Shown: positions 54,476 to 63,053 of the stretch, piece by piece
Layout: every line of letters begins with the position of its first letter
How positions within the stretch are numbered: the first letter of the stretch is position 1
Origin: Massilia aquatica
GTDB taxonomy: Bacteria > Pseudomonadota > Gammaproteobacteria > Burkholderiales > Burkholderiaceae_D
Direction: 5' to 3'
DNA: 64,000 nt
Assembly (NCBI RefSeq): GCF_011682045.1
Contig: NZ_VVIW01000029.1
Location: 23,920 to 87,919 of the forward strand
The notes under the pieces: model-generated
The model's input: only the letters and a program-made list of their open reading frames with translations
What the model was told of the DNA's origin: nothing
Database searches by the model: none
Translations under genes and position numbers: made by a program

Positions 54476-54498
54476 AAAAAAACGGGCCTTCCGGCCCG
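54476..54498 (-). terminator. Terminator after tsf
   Basis: On the minus strand CGGGCC-GGAA-GGCCCG is followed by seven T, ten bases after the tsf stop. A clear Rho-independent terminator; pyrH and downstream genes need read-through or their own promoter. Confidence 0.88.
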
Positions 54499-54507
54499 CT
54501 TTCACAC

Positions 54508-55416
54508 TTACTGCTTGTTGGCAGCCATTTGCGCCGCAACCTCTGCAGCGAAATCGTCCTGCTTTTTCTCGATGCCTTCACCGACAACATACATCGTGAA
54601 TGCTTTCACGCTGGTGCTCTTTTCTTTCAGCATCTGTTCGATCGACTGCTTGTCGTTCTTGACGAACGATTGGTTCAGCAGCGAGACTTCTTTCAGATAC
54701 TTCTGGATCGAGCCTTCCAGGCGCTTGGCCAGGATTTCAGCCGATTGTACCGGCTTGCCTGCGGCAACGGCGACGTCAGCATCTTCCTGAGCTTTCAGAG
54801 CAGCAACCGAACGCTCTTTTTCGATCAGTTCGGCAGGCACCTGGTCCGACGACAGCGACACTGGCTTCATGGCAGCGATGTGCATGGCCACGTCTTTACC
54901 GACTTGCTCGTCGGCGCCGTCGAAGTCAACCACGACACCGATACGGGTGCCGTGCAGGTACGAGGCCAGCTTGCTGGTGGTCTCGAAACGCTGGAAGCGG
55001 CGGATGGTCATGTTCTCGCCGATCTTGCCGATCAGGGCGATACGCACTTCGTCCAGGGTCTTGCCATCGAGTGGCAGGGCCAGCAGGGCAGCGACGTCGG
55101 CCGGGTTGTTTTCGGCAACCAGGCGCGCGGCGTTGTTCGCCAGTGCCAGGAAGTCGTCGTTCTTGGCGACGAAGTCGGTTTCGCTGTTGACTTCAACCAG
55201 GGCGCCGATATTGCCAGCGATGAAGGTTGCTACAACGCCTTCAGCGGTGATGCGGGTCGCGTTGCTGGTGGCTTTGGTGCCCAGTTTGACGCGCAGGATT
55301 TCTTCCGCACGCGCCATGTCGCCATCGGCTTCGGTCAGTGCTTTTTTGCATTGCATCATCGGTGCGTCGGTTTTCGCGCGCAGTTCGCCTACCATCGCTG
55401 CTGTAATCGCTGCCAT
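54508..55416 (-). CDS. tsf: Elongation factor Ts
   Basis: 302 residues. The N-terminal UBA-like domain ([21 protein letters not shown], first part) and the [15 protein letters not shown] motif that contacts EF-Tu are clear. It exchanges GDP for GTP on EF-Tu. TAGGAGAAACAC precedes the ATG. It follows rpsB by 100 bp containing two hairpins. Confidence 0.97.
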   Translation of the reverse strand: MAAITAAMVGELRAKTDAPMMQCKKALTEADGDMARAEEILRVKLGTKATSNATRITAEGVVATFIAGNIGALVEVNSETDFVAKNDDFLALANNAARLVAENNPADVAALLALPLDGKTLDEVRIALIGKIGENMTIRRFQRFETTSKLASYLHGTRIGVVVDFDGADEQVGKDVAMHIAAMKPVSLSSDQVPAELIEKERSVAALKAQEDADVAVAAGKPVQSAEILAKRLEGSIQKYLKEVSLLNQSFVKNDKQSIEQMLKEKSTSVKAFTMYVVGEGIEKKQDDFAAEVAAQMAANKQ

Positions 55417-55453
55417 GTGTTTCTCCTAAATTTGTGACATATTCTGTTTAAAA

Positions 55454-55507
55454 AAAAGGGGGAGCTGCTGCTACCCCTTTTGATTTCCGTGGCGCCAGAG
55501 AGGCGCC
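55454..55507 (-). terminator. Two hairpins between rpsB and tsf
   Basis: First after rpsB: GGCGCC-5 nt-GGCGCC (55491-55507). Then AAAAGGGG and CCCCTTTT (arms 55474-55481 and 55454-55461) followed by more T on the minus strand, a Rho-independent type. Probably an attenuator that sets the rpsB to tsf ratio. Confidence 0.7.
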
Positions 55508-55516
55508 TGGGGGCAA

Positions 55517-56266
55517 TTAAGCCTGCTCGGAAACTTCGACGAACTCGTCGCCAGCCGATTTAACCAGTTCAACGATTTCGTTGGAGGCGTTTGCACGGCC
55601 TTCCAGGATCGCATCGGCAACACCGCGGGCGTACAGCATGATCGCTTTGGACGAATCGTCGTTGCCTGGAATGACGTGGGTCACGCCTTCTGGCGAGTGG
55701 TTGGTATCGACGATGCCGATAACAGGGATGCCCAGCTTGCCGGCTTCGGTGATCGCGCCTTTGTGGTAGCCGACGTCGACGACGAAGATTGCGTCAGGAA
55801 CGCCGCCCATGTCCTTGATACCGCCGATGGCTTTTTGCAGCTTGACCATTTCGCGCTGGAACATCAGGCCTTCTTTTTTCGACAGCTTCTCAACCGAACC
55901 GTCTTCAACTTGCGCTTCCATGTCTTTCAGGCGCTTGATCGAGGTCTTGATCGTTTTGAAGTTGGTCAGCATGCCGCCCAACCAGCGCTGGTCGACGAAA
56001 GGAACGCCGGCGCGTGCAGCTTCAGCGGCGATGATTTCGCGCGCCTGGCGCTTGGTGCCGACCATCAGGATCGTGCCGCGGTTCGATGCGACCTGCTTGA
56101 TGGTTTTCATGGCTTCCTGATACATACCCATCGTCTTTTCCAAGTTGATGATATGGATCTTGTTGCGGTGGCCGAAAATGAACGGCGCCATTTTTGGGTT
56201 CCAAAAACGGGTTTGGTGACCGAAGTGGACACCGGCTTCCAGCATTTCACGCATTGTTACGGACAT
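55517..56266 (-). CDS. rpsB: 30S ribosomal protein S2
   Basis: 249 residues. [20 protein letters not shown] at the start, [19 protein letters not shown] and [20 protein letters not shown] are unmistakable. The frame opens at 56395 but ATG 56266 is the family start. It is first in the supercluster operon. Confidence 0.98.
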   Translation of the reverse strand: MSVTMREMLEAGVHFGHQTRFWNPKMAPFIFGHRNKIHIINLEKTMGMYQEAMKTIKQVASNRGTILMVGTKRQAREIIAAEAARAGVPFVDQRWLGGMLTNFKTIKTSIKRLKDMEAQVEDGSVEKLSKKEGLMFQREMVKLQKAIGGIKDMGGVPDAIFVVDVGYHKGAITEAGKLGIPVIGIVDTNHSPEGVTHVIPGNDDSSKAIMLYARGVADAILEGRANASNEIVELVKSAGDEFVEVSEQA

Positions 56267-56401
56267 GTAATTCTCCAGGGTTGGGTCTGGAATCCGGTCA
56301 GTCACCATACAGGCACCCTTTGCGACCGGATTCGCGATTTTAACAAGATTTGTGGCATTACTTAAACAACATTGCCCGAAAGCGAATTCAAGCAACCCGA
56401 G

Positions 56402-56430
56402 ATTCTAACCGGAATTTGAGAATTTTTCAA
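56402..56430 (-). promoter_or_regulatory. rpsB promoter
   Basis: TTGAAA (56430-56425), 17 bases, TAGAAT (56407-56402) on the minus strand: a strong sigma-70 match. It gives an rpsB leader of about 130 nt, long enough for autoregulation by S2, though no known leader structure was recognised. Confidence 0.75.
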
Positions 56431-56462
56431 GCACTGCGCAGCCTATTCGCCACCCACCGGTT

Positions 56463-56483
56463 GTCTCCGGCATTGCCGGAAAC
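56463..56483. repeat. REP-like palindrome, copy 2
   Basis: GTCTCCGGC-ATT-GCCGGAAAC followed by GAC. One mismatch in the 9-bp arms. Same plan as 21056-21076 and 56556-56576. Confidence 0.5.
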
Positions 56484-56509
56484 GACATCCCGCGCCAGGG
56501 CGGCCCGCC

Positions 56510-56576
56510 GGCGGGAACCCAGGTTCGCATTGCCGCCACTGAATGAAGGACTTGGGTTCCCGCCAAGGTCGGGAAC
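56510..56576. repeat. REP-like palindrome, copy 3, with a long inverted repeat
   Basis: GTTCCCG (56556-56562) and CGGGAAC (56570-56576), followed by GACG, form the short palindrome. Its left arm also pairs with GGCGGGAACCCA at 56510-56521 (12 bp perfect with 56553-56564), so alternative foldings exist. It lies between the divergent rpsB and map promoters in a 414-bp gap that has no gene. Confidence 0.5.
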
Positions 56577-56594
56577 GACGCGATGGTTATCCCT

Positions 56595-56600
56595 TATAAT
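56595..56600 (+). promoter_or_regulatory. Probable -10 of map
   Basis: A perfect TATAAT lies 81 bases before the map start codon. The expected -35 position has only a weak match (GGAACG) inside the palindromic repeat. Confidence 0.5.
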
Positions 56601-56680
56601 GGTCGCCATATTTGCACGGGTTTTCGCCACATCCTCCCGCTGTTACTCAATCTTACTGTTTTATTGCTGACTGCCAACTT

Positions 56681-57508
56681 ATGTCCAACATCTCGATCAA
56701 ATCCCCCGCCGACATCGAAGGCATGCGCGTCGCAGGCCGTCTTGGCTCCGAAGTGCTCGACTACATCACGCCCTTCATCAAGGTCGGCGTCACCACCGGC
56801 GAACTGGACCGTCTTTGCCATGAATACATGATCATGGTGCAAGGCTCGATCCCGGCGCCGCTGAACTACTGCCCGCCCGGCTACACGCCCTACCCGAAAG
56901 CCATCTGCACCTCCGTCAACGACGTGATCTGCCACGGCATTCCCGGTGACAAGGCGCTCAAGGATGGCGACGTCGTCAACCTCGACATCACCGTCATCAA
57001 GGACGGCTACCACGGCGACAACAGCCGCATGTTCCTGGTCGGCAAACCATCGATCCTGGCCAAGCGCCTCTCCGAAGTCACCTACGAATGCATGTGGCTC
57101 GGCATCGCGCAAGTGAAACCGGGCGCGCACCTGGGCGACATCGGCCACGTGATCCAGCAGCACGCCGAAAAGAACGGCTACAGCGTGGTGCGCGAATTCT
57201 GCGGCCACGGCATCGGCAAGATCTTCCACGAAGAGCCGCAGGTGCTGCACTACGGCCGTCCGGGCACCCTGGAGCGCCTGGAAGCGGGCATGATCTTCAC
57301 CATCGAGCCGATGATCAACGCCGGCCGCCGCGACATCAAGGAAATGGGTGACGGCTGGACCATCAAGACCAAGGACCGCAGCCTGTCGGCGCAGTGGGAA
57401 CACACGGTCCTGGTCACCGAGACCGGCTACGAGGTGCTGACCCTGTCGGCCGGCTCGCCGCCGCCGCCGGCCTTCATCACCGACGCCAGCCAGAGCGCCG
57501 CGGCGTAA
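56681..57508 (+). CDS. map: Methionine aminopeptidase type I
   Basis: 275 residues. It removes N-terminal methionine. Metal ligands appear in [34 protein letters not shown] (His), FTIEPMI (Glu) and [12 protein letters not shown] (Glu). Divergent from rpsB, the common arrangement. The frame opens at 56612; ATG 56681 is the family start. glnD follows by 13 bp. Confidence 0.97.
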   Translation: MSNISIKSPADIEGMRVAGRLGSEVLDYITPFIKVGVTTGELDRLCHEYMIMVQGSIPAPLNYCPPGYTPYPKAICTSVNDVICHGIPGDKALKDGDVVNLDITVIKDGYHGDNSRMFLVGKPSILAKRLSEVTYECMWLGIAQVKPGAHLGDIGHVIQQHAEKNGYSVVREFCGHGIGKIFHEEPQVLHYGRPGTLERLEAGMIFTIEPMINAGRRDIKEMGDGWTIKTKDRSLSAQWEHTVLVTETGYEVLTLSAGSPPPPAFITDASQSAAA

Positions 57509-57521
57509 GGCCAGGACAGCC

Positions 57522-60104
57522 ATGCCCGCCGCCGCGCTCAAGAAGCAATCCCGCGACCTCCTCAAGCAAAGGCTCAAGGCGGAGCGGGCAGTGCTGATTG
57601 CCGCCTTCCGCGCCGACGGCAAGCCTGAAAAGCTGCTGCGCGGCCTGCGCCACAGCGTCGACGAGGTGCTCAGCGAAGCGTGGCAGACGGTCGGCCTGCC
57701 CGCCTCCACCGCGCTGGTGGGCGTGGGCGGCTACGGGCGCGGCGAACTGTTCCCGTTTTCCGATGTCGACCTGCTGATCCTGCTGGGCGAAGCGGCCGAC
57801 GCCATCACCCAGGCCAAACTGGAAGAACTGGTGCAGATGCTGTGGGACCTGGGCCTGGAAATCGGCTCGAGCATCCGCACCATCGACGAATGCATGAGCG
57901 AGTCGAAGGCCGACATCACCGTGCAGACCAGCCTGCTGGAGGCGCGCCTGGTGTGCGGCGACGCGGTCCTGTTCGACCAGTTGCAGCAGCGTTACGCCGG
58001 CGCGCTCGACCCCAAGGCCTTCTTCCACGCCAAGGCGGCCGAAATGCGCCTGCGCCACGCCAAGTATGAAGACACGGCTTTCTCGCTCGAACCGAACGTC
58101 AAGGAAAGTCCGGGCGGCCTGCGCGACCTGCAAGTGATCCTGTGGGTGGCCAAGGCGGCCAACCTCGCCAATTCGTGGAGCCAGCTGGCCACGCGCGGCC
58201 TGATCACGCAGACCGAGGCGCGCCAGCTGATGGAAAAGGAACGCGCCTTTAAAGATATTCGCGTGCGCCTGCACCTGCACGCCAACCGGCGCGAAGACCG
58301 CCTGGTGTTCGACGTGCAGACCCCGATCGCGGAGAGCTTCGGCCTGAAAACCACCGGCGAAGGCATCAACGCGCGCCGCGCCAGTGAATACCTGATGCAG
58401 CGCTATTACTGGGCGGCCAAGACGGTCACCCAGCTCAATACCATCATGCTGCAAAATATCGAGGCGCAGCTGTTCCCCGAAGCCAACGAGGCCGAGGCGA
58501 TCAACGAGCGCTTCAACGATGTCAACGGCCTGATCGACATCGCCCACGACGACACGTTTACGAAACAGCCCTCGACGGTGCTGGAAGTGTTCGTGCTGAT
58601 GACCGAGCGCCCGCACCTCAAGGGCATGACGGCGCGCACCATGCGCGCGCTGTGGCATGCCCGCTTCGAGATCGACGCCAAATTCCGCGAAGACCCGGTC
58701 AACCGCGCCCTGTTCCTGCGCATTTTGCAGGCGCCGGTGGGCCTGGTGCACGCGCTGCGGCGCATGAACGACACCAGCATCCTGGGGCGCTACCTGCCGA
58801 ATTTTCGCCGCATCGTGGGCCAGATGCAGCACGACCTGTTCCATGTGTACACCGTCGACCAGCATATCCTGATGGTGGTGCGTAACATGCGCCGCTTCAC
58901 GATGACCGAACACGCGCACGAATACCCGTTTTGCAGCCAGCTGATCGCCAACTTCCGCAAGTCGTGGCTGCTGTATGTGGCGGCCTTGTTCCACGACATC
59001 GCCAAGGGCCGCGGCGGCGACCATTCCAAGCTCGGCACGGTCGACGCCGCCCAGTTCTGCGAAGAACACGCGATCGGCTCGGAAGACACCGAACTGGTGG
59101 TGTTCCTGGTCGAAAACCACCTGACCATGTCGCAGGTCGCGCAAAAGCAGGACCTGTCGGACCCGGACGTGGTCGAGGCCTTCGCCAAAGTGGTCAAGGA
59201 CGAGCGCCACCTGACCGCGCTGTACCTGCTGACCGTGGCCGACATTCGCGGCACCAGCCCCAAGGTGTGGAATGCGTGGAAGGCCAAGCTGCTTGAAGAC
59301 CTGTACCGCATCACCTTGCGCGTGCTGGGGGGCGAGCCGCACTCGGCCGACCGCGAACTGAAGAACCGCCAGGAAGAAGCGATGGCCACCCTGCGCCTGT
59401 ACGGCTTGCCCGACATCGCCCATGTCGACTTCTGGAAGCAACTCGATGTCGCCTATTTTTTGCGCCACGACGCCTCCGACATCGCCTGGCAGACGCGCTG
59501 CCTGTGGGACAAGTTCAACAGCGGCAAGCCGGTCGTCAAATGCCGCCTGGCGCCGATCGGCGAAGGCTTGCAGGTGGCGGTTTACGTCAAGGACCAGCCC
59601 GACCTGTTCGCGCGCATCTGCAGCTATTTCGACCGCAAGAATTTCAGCATCCTCGATGCCAAGATCCACACGACAAGGCACGGCTATGCGCTCGACACCT
59701 TCATGGTGACCGAGCAGAGCTTCGCCAAGAGCTACCGCGACATCATCAACCTGATCGAGCACGAGATCTGCGAACTGCTGACCTCGCAGGCGCCCTTGCC
59801 GGCGCCCACGCGCGGACGGCTGTCGCGCCTGTCGCGCACCTTTCCGATCACGCCGACGGTCGACCTGCGGCCCGACGAGCGCGGCCAGTATTACCTGCTG
59901 TCGATCGCCGCCAACGACCGCACCGGACTGTTGTACGCGATCGCCAACGTGCTCACGCGCTACCGCATCAACCTGCATACGGCCAAGATCATGACCCTGG
60001 GCGAGCGGGTGGAAGACGTGTTCCTGGTCGACGGCGCCGTGCTCAACAACGCGCGCAACCAGATCCAGCTCGAAACCGACCTGCTCGACGCATTGCGCGT
60101 GTAA
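57522..60104 (+). CDS. glnD: Bifunctional uridylyltransferase/uridylyl-removing enzyme
   Basis: 860 residues. It senses glutamine and modifies the PII protein. The nucleotidyltransferase site is [17 protein letters not shown] (Asp81, Asp83). An HD phosphohydrolase site follows ([15 protein letters not shown], near residue 491). Two ACT domains lie at the C-terminus ([40 protein letters not shown]). ATG 57522 has AGGACAG upstream. Likely co-transcribed with map. Confidence 0.97.
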   Translation: MPAAALKKQSRDLLKQRLKAERAVLIAAFRADGKPEKLLRGLRHSVDEVLSEAWQTVGLPASTALVGVGGYGRGELFPFSDVDLLILLGEAADAITQAKLEELVQMLWDLGLEIGSSIRTIDECMSESKADITVQTSLLEARLVCGDAVLFDQLQQRYAGALDPKAFFHAKAAEMRLRHAKYEDTAFSLEPNVKESPGGLRDLQVILWVAKAANLANSWSQLATRGLITQTEARQLMEKERAFKDIRVRLHLHANRREDRLVFDVQTPIAESFGLKTTGEGINARRASEYLMQRYYWAAKTVTQLNTIMLQNIEAQLFPEANEAEAINERFNDVNGLIDIAHDDTFTKQPSTVLEVFVLMTERPHLKGMTARTMRALWHARFEIDAKFREDPVNRALFLRILQAPVGLVHALRRMNDTSILGRYLPNFRRIVGQMQHDLFHVYTVDQHILMVVRNMRRFTMTEHAHEYPFCSQLIANFRKSWLLYVAALFHDIAKGRGGDHSKLGTVDAAQFCEEHAIGSEDTELVVFLVENHLTMSQVAQKQDLSDPDVVEAFAKVVKDERHLTALYLLTVADIRGTSPKVWNAWKAKLLEDLYRITLRVLGGEPHSADRELKNRQEEAMATLRLYGLPDIAHVDFWKQLDVAYFLRHDASDIAWQTRCLWDKFNSGKPVVKCRLAPIGEGLQVAVYVKDQPDLFARICSYFDRKNFSILDAKIHTTRHGYALDTFMVTEQSFAKSYRDIINLIEHEICELLTSQAPLPAPTRGRLSRLSRTFPITPTVDLRPDERGQYYLLSIAANDRTGLLYAIANVLTRYRINLHTAKIMTLGERVEDVFLVDGAVLNNARNQIQLETDLLDALRV

Positions 60105-60156
60105 GTGTCAACAACCTTTTTAGCAACCCATTTACGTAACCTTAGCAAAGCAAGCC

Positions 60157-60903
60157 ATGACTGAATTAGTACGCCTCTCCAAACGCATGTCCGAACTCGG
60201 GCTCTCTTCGCGCCGCGAAGCCGATGAATGGATCGCACGCGGCTGGGTGCGGGTCGATGGCCAGGTCATCTCCGAACTGGGCAGCAAAGTGCTGCCGCAC
60301 CAGAAAATCACGGTCGAGCGCCAGGCCGCGGCCGAGCAATCCAAGCGCGTCACCGTGCTGATCAACAAGCCGATGGGCTATGTCAGCGGCCAGGCCGAAG
60401 ACGGCTACACCCCGGCGGTGGCGCTCATCAAGGCCGAGAACCGCTGGGCCGAGGACCCGTCGCCGGAAACCTTCCACCCCACCCAGCTGCGCTCGCTGGT
60501 GCCGGCCGGACGGCTCGACATCGACTCGGTCGGCCTCCTGATCCTGACCCAGGACGGGCGCGTGGCCAAGACCCTGATCGGCCAGGATACCGCCATCGAG
60601 AAGGAATACCTGGTGCGCGTGCAGTACACCAAGGAAGGCAAGCTGCCGGAATCGGACCTGAAAAAACTGTGCTTCGGCCTGTGGATGGACGGCAAACCGC
60701 TATTGGCGGCCAAGGTGCGCTGGCAGAACGAAGACCAGCTCAGCTTCACCCTGCGAGAAGGCAAGAAGCGCCAGATCCGCCGCATGTGCGACATGGTGGG
60801 CTTGAAAGTCATCGGCCTCAAGCGCGTGCGCATCGGCAAGGTCAAGCTGGGCGACCTGCCGGTCGGGCAATGGCGCTATCTGCGGCCCGACGAGCAGTTC
60901 TGA
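60157..60903 (+). CDS. RsuA/RluB/E/F family pseudouridine synthase
   Basis: 248 residues. An S4 RNA-binding domain (LSKRMSELGLSSRREADEWI) precedes the catalytic domain with Asp in AGRLDIDSVGLLILTQDG and KKRQIRRMCDMVGLKV. It isomerises uridine in 23S rRNA. The overall form resembles RluF most, but RluB-type is not excluded. 52 bp after glnD. Confidence 0.9.
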   Translation: MTELVRLSKRMSELGLSSRREADEWIARGWVRVDGQVISELGSKVLPHQKITVERQAAAEQSKRVTVLINKPMGYVSGQAEDGYTPAVALIKAENRWAEDPSPETFHPTQLRSLVPAGRLDIDSVGLLILTQDGRVAKTLIGQDTAIEKEYLVRVQYTKEGKLPESDLKKLCFGLWMDGKPLLAAKVRWQNEDQLSFTLREGKKRQIRRMCDMVGLKVIGLKRVRIGKVKLGDLPVGQWRYLRPDEQF

Positions 60904-61111
60904 CACCCTGGCTGCAATCACTTTTTTGCGCGCTGCGATGTCCGCTTTGGGATTAGACGGCGCCTCAAGTGGCGACCATACTCTGCTGGCGAGCCGTGGC
61001 ACACCATGGCCGGACCGTCCGCCTCCACGGGGCGGTCCATCAATGGAGACTGCCAATGTTACAACATCCTGTCATCCCGACGGGCCGGCTCGCCGCTAGC
61101 ATTGGCTGCCG

Positions 61112-61303
61112 GTGCCGGGGGCGACCAAGTATGGAGGCATGCGCAACCGCAACAGTGGCCTGATGCTCGACAACCGCGACGGCAGCCTGCTCGACGGCGC
61201 CGTGATCCAGCAATGGACCGGCAACGGACCGGGGCCGCAACGCTGGCTTCTGGAGCGGGCCAACCAGGAGATCGCAACTGGAGAAAGTACGCGCTGGCGA
61301 TGA
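61112..61303 (+). pseudogene. Ricin-type lectin fragment, copy 1
   Basis: The plus frame reads MRNRNSGLMLDNRDGSLLDG, then AVIQQWTGNGPGPQRWLLER, a single ricin-B/CBM13-like QxW repeat. It has no signal peptide and stops at 61303. The stretch 61138-61268 is about 90% identical by eye to 62822-62952. The rest of the gap 60904-61367 shows nothing coding. It looks like a displaced fragment of a secreted enzyme gene. Confidence 0.55.
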
Positions 61304-61367
61304 AACAGTTGGAAGCGCTAGCACACGACCGGGCGAACGTAGGACATTTACGACAATTTTTAGCCTG

Positions 61368-61892
61368 CTACAGGTCGTATGGTGCGGTCTTCTTGTTTTT
61401 TGGCCATGATGGAAACGTTGGTTTAAAGGACTCAGACAGCTTGGTCGCGTGCTCCCGCGCGAAATCGCCCGTGTAGACCGCATCTTCCAGTTCATGTAAC
61501 GCAAGGTTCATGGCGCCGAAACGCATGTTCAACATGCGCGCCTCCATTGCCAGAGTATCAAGAATCTCCATCGACGGCGACCTCGTCGCATCAGAACCGG
61601 CGTGTTCTTCAGCCTTGAACTTAGAGAGCTCATACGGCAATGGTGGCGTGGTCGGCCCAATGGGCGCCTTGCCTGATGCACTTACATAGTCGACACGTTC
61701 CGCTTGCCCGAGGAAATTGACAGACCTATCCCAAGCAGGGAAAGACCATCGGACAATTAATCGCGCGTGTTCAGGCCAAAATGACGTCTCCGGACCAAGA
61801 GTGACAACCCGGGACCGCGCAGATCCCGGCTGCTTATCCGCCACCAAGCTCGGATGCGCCGACCCTGAAGGGGCCTTGGGTTTTCGTCCCAT
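61368..61892 (-). CDS. Hypothetical protein, second gene of the cassette
   Basis: 174 residues, not recognised. A basic, Ser/Pro-rich N-terminus (GRKPKAPSGSAHPS) is followed by a hydrophobic-patterned core and a helical C-terminus (MEILDTLAMEARMLNMRFGA; LHELEDAVYTGDFAREHATK). No signal peptide. ATG 61892 has a strong AAGGAGAATAACTG. It lies 12 bp after the gene at 61905, so the two form an operon. Confidence 0.62.
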   Translation of the reverse strand: MGRKPKAPSGSAHPSLVADKQPGSARSRVVTLGPETSFWPEHARLIVRWSFPAWDRSVNFLGQAERVDYVSASGKAPIGPTTPPLPYELSKFKAEEHAGSDATRSPSMEILDTLAMEARMLNMRFGAMNLALHELEDAVYTGDFAREHATKLSESFKPTFPSWPKNKKTAPYDL

Positions 61893-61904
61893 CAGTTATT
61901 CTCC

Positions 61905-62486
61905 TTATCGTAAATAATCCAGGCTGTTCGACAACGATTGGGCCAACTTAGGATCTGTCCAGAAATAGCGCCCATCGTTGCCTCCCTTCATCCGCCGTCC
62001 CAATGAAAGGACTGCGTTATGTCTCAATGTCAACATACGCGCATCATCACGGTACTTGCAGTACAGTTCATGCTTACCGGCTTGTGCTGCGTGCAAGGCT
62101 ACCCGTCCATCATACCCCTGTTCAGAGCTAAGCTGGATCGCTGTATCAATCAGTGCCTGAAGAATTAACATCGGTTTTTGGTATAGCACGCCCATCGCTG
62201 TTAGTGCAGCCCCAGGGGCGGCAGCAAGATACCAAAGAAAGACACTACCATTGTAGCTCCCATCCAGCGCAGGGTAACCCACTGATAACAACATCATTGC
62301 CAGCGGTACCGACTCTCCATGCGCGTTAGGAATATCAATGCACTGAAGGCTCACCTTCCTTCCCAAGCCGGCCTCAAGAACCATACAATTGGTATACAGG
62401 GCTGGCCAGTCCCAAAGGGCGTCAATGCGTTGCTGAGTATTTATATGCGGTTGAACAACAGCATGCCAATTTTGCGCATCGATCAT
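61905..62486 (-). CDS. Hypothetical protein, possibly GNAT-like, first gene of the cassette
   Basis: 193 residues. A conserved-looking centre (LDGSYNGSVFLWYLAAAPGA, KPMLILQALIDTAIQLS, GYDGRVALHAAQAGKHELY) resembles the acetyl-CoA-binding end of GNAT acetyltransferases (GxxGRVxLHAxxxxxxxY). The match is partial and no function is claimed. The frame opens at 62564, but ATG 62486 has GGAAGG four bases before it. Base composition is lower in GC than the flanking genes. Confidence 0.62.
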   Translation of the reverse strand: MIDAQNWHAVVQPHINTQQRIDALWDWPALYTNCMVLEAGLGRKVSLQCIDIPNAHGESVPLAMMLLSVGYPALDGSYNGSVFLWYLAAAPGAALTAMGVLYQKPMLILQALIDTAIQLSSEQGYDGRVALHAAQAGKHELYCKYRDDARMLTLRHNAVLSLGRRMKGGNDGRYFWTDPKLAQSLSNSLDYLR

Positions 62487-62821
62487 CGTGCCTTCCCGAA
62501 TGTCGATGTCAATAAATGATGCGCTACCTCGAAGAGGCAAACGGCTCAACATTCTCGGTTGCATAGGCTTGAAAAATCAATAAAAACTGATTATGGCTTA
62601 AGCAATCATTACCTGGTAGCTCCAGACTCTACTTTTAGCAGCAATTCCAGCAATATTCTACGCAAAAAATCATTCGCCACGACGCAGGCATCAGATGCCT
62701 TTGGACGGCGGGCTATTTCATTAGTCAATCGCAGGGGGCAAGCGTCACCGCTCCGCGTATATGGAGAAACGACGCCATGCGCGGCGTTGAGCGTCAGGCG
62801 CGCCAGGATGGCCGATATCGG

Positions 62822-62952
62822 CATACGCAACCGCAACAGTGCTCTGATGCTCGACAACCGCGACGGCAGCCTGCTCGACGGCGCCGTGATCGAGCAGTGG
62901 ACCGGCAATGGACTGGCGCCGCAACGCTGGGGCCTGGAGCGGGCCAACCAGA
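62822..62952 (+). repeat. Ricin-type lectin fragment, copy 2
   Basis: Direct repeat of 61138-61268. It translates IRNRNSALMLDNRDGSLLDG, then AVIEQWTGNGLAPQRWGLER. It lies on the plus strand, convergent with the chitinase, about 100 bp past its stop. The gap 62487-62821 left of it is AT-rich and shows no convincing gene. Confidence 0.65.
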
Positions 62953-62988
62953 AATCATCCGGGCCGTTCGGCCTGATATGGAGACGAA

Positions 62989-63020
62989 AAAGGCGGCATC
63001 AGGATATCGATGCCGCCTTT
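62989..63020 (-). terminator. Terminator of the chitinase gene
   Basis: AAAGGCGGCATC-8 nt-GATGCCGCCTTT, a perfect 12-bp stem; on the minus strand it is followed by TT after the AAA/TTT arms, giving a run of five T. It starts 33 bp after the chitinase stop. Confidence 0.88.
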
Positions 63021-63053
63021 GACGTTTCAGGCCTGCGCTTTAGCCCGTGCCTG

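Noticed and set aside
46457..56266. Any novelty in the rpsB-to-bamA block
   Set aside because: Gene order, lengths and overlaps are the standard arrangement; nothing unexplained was seen apart from the intergenic hairpins.
62609..62947. Minus-strand frame overlapping lectin copy 2
   Set aside because: Antisense to the lectin coding repeat, no ribosome site and no recognisable domain.
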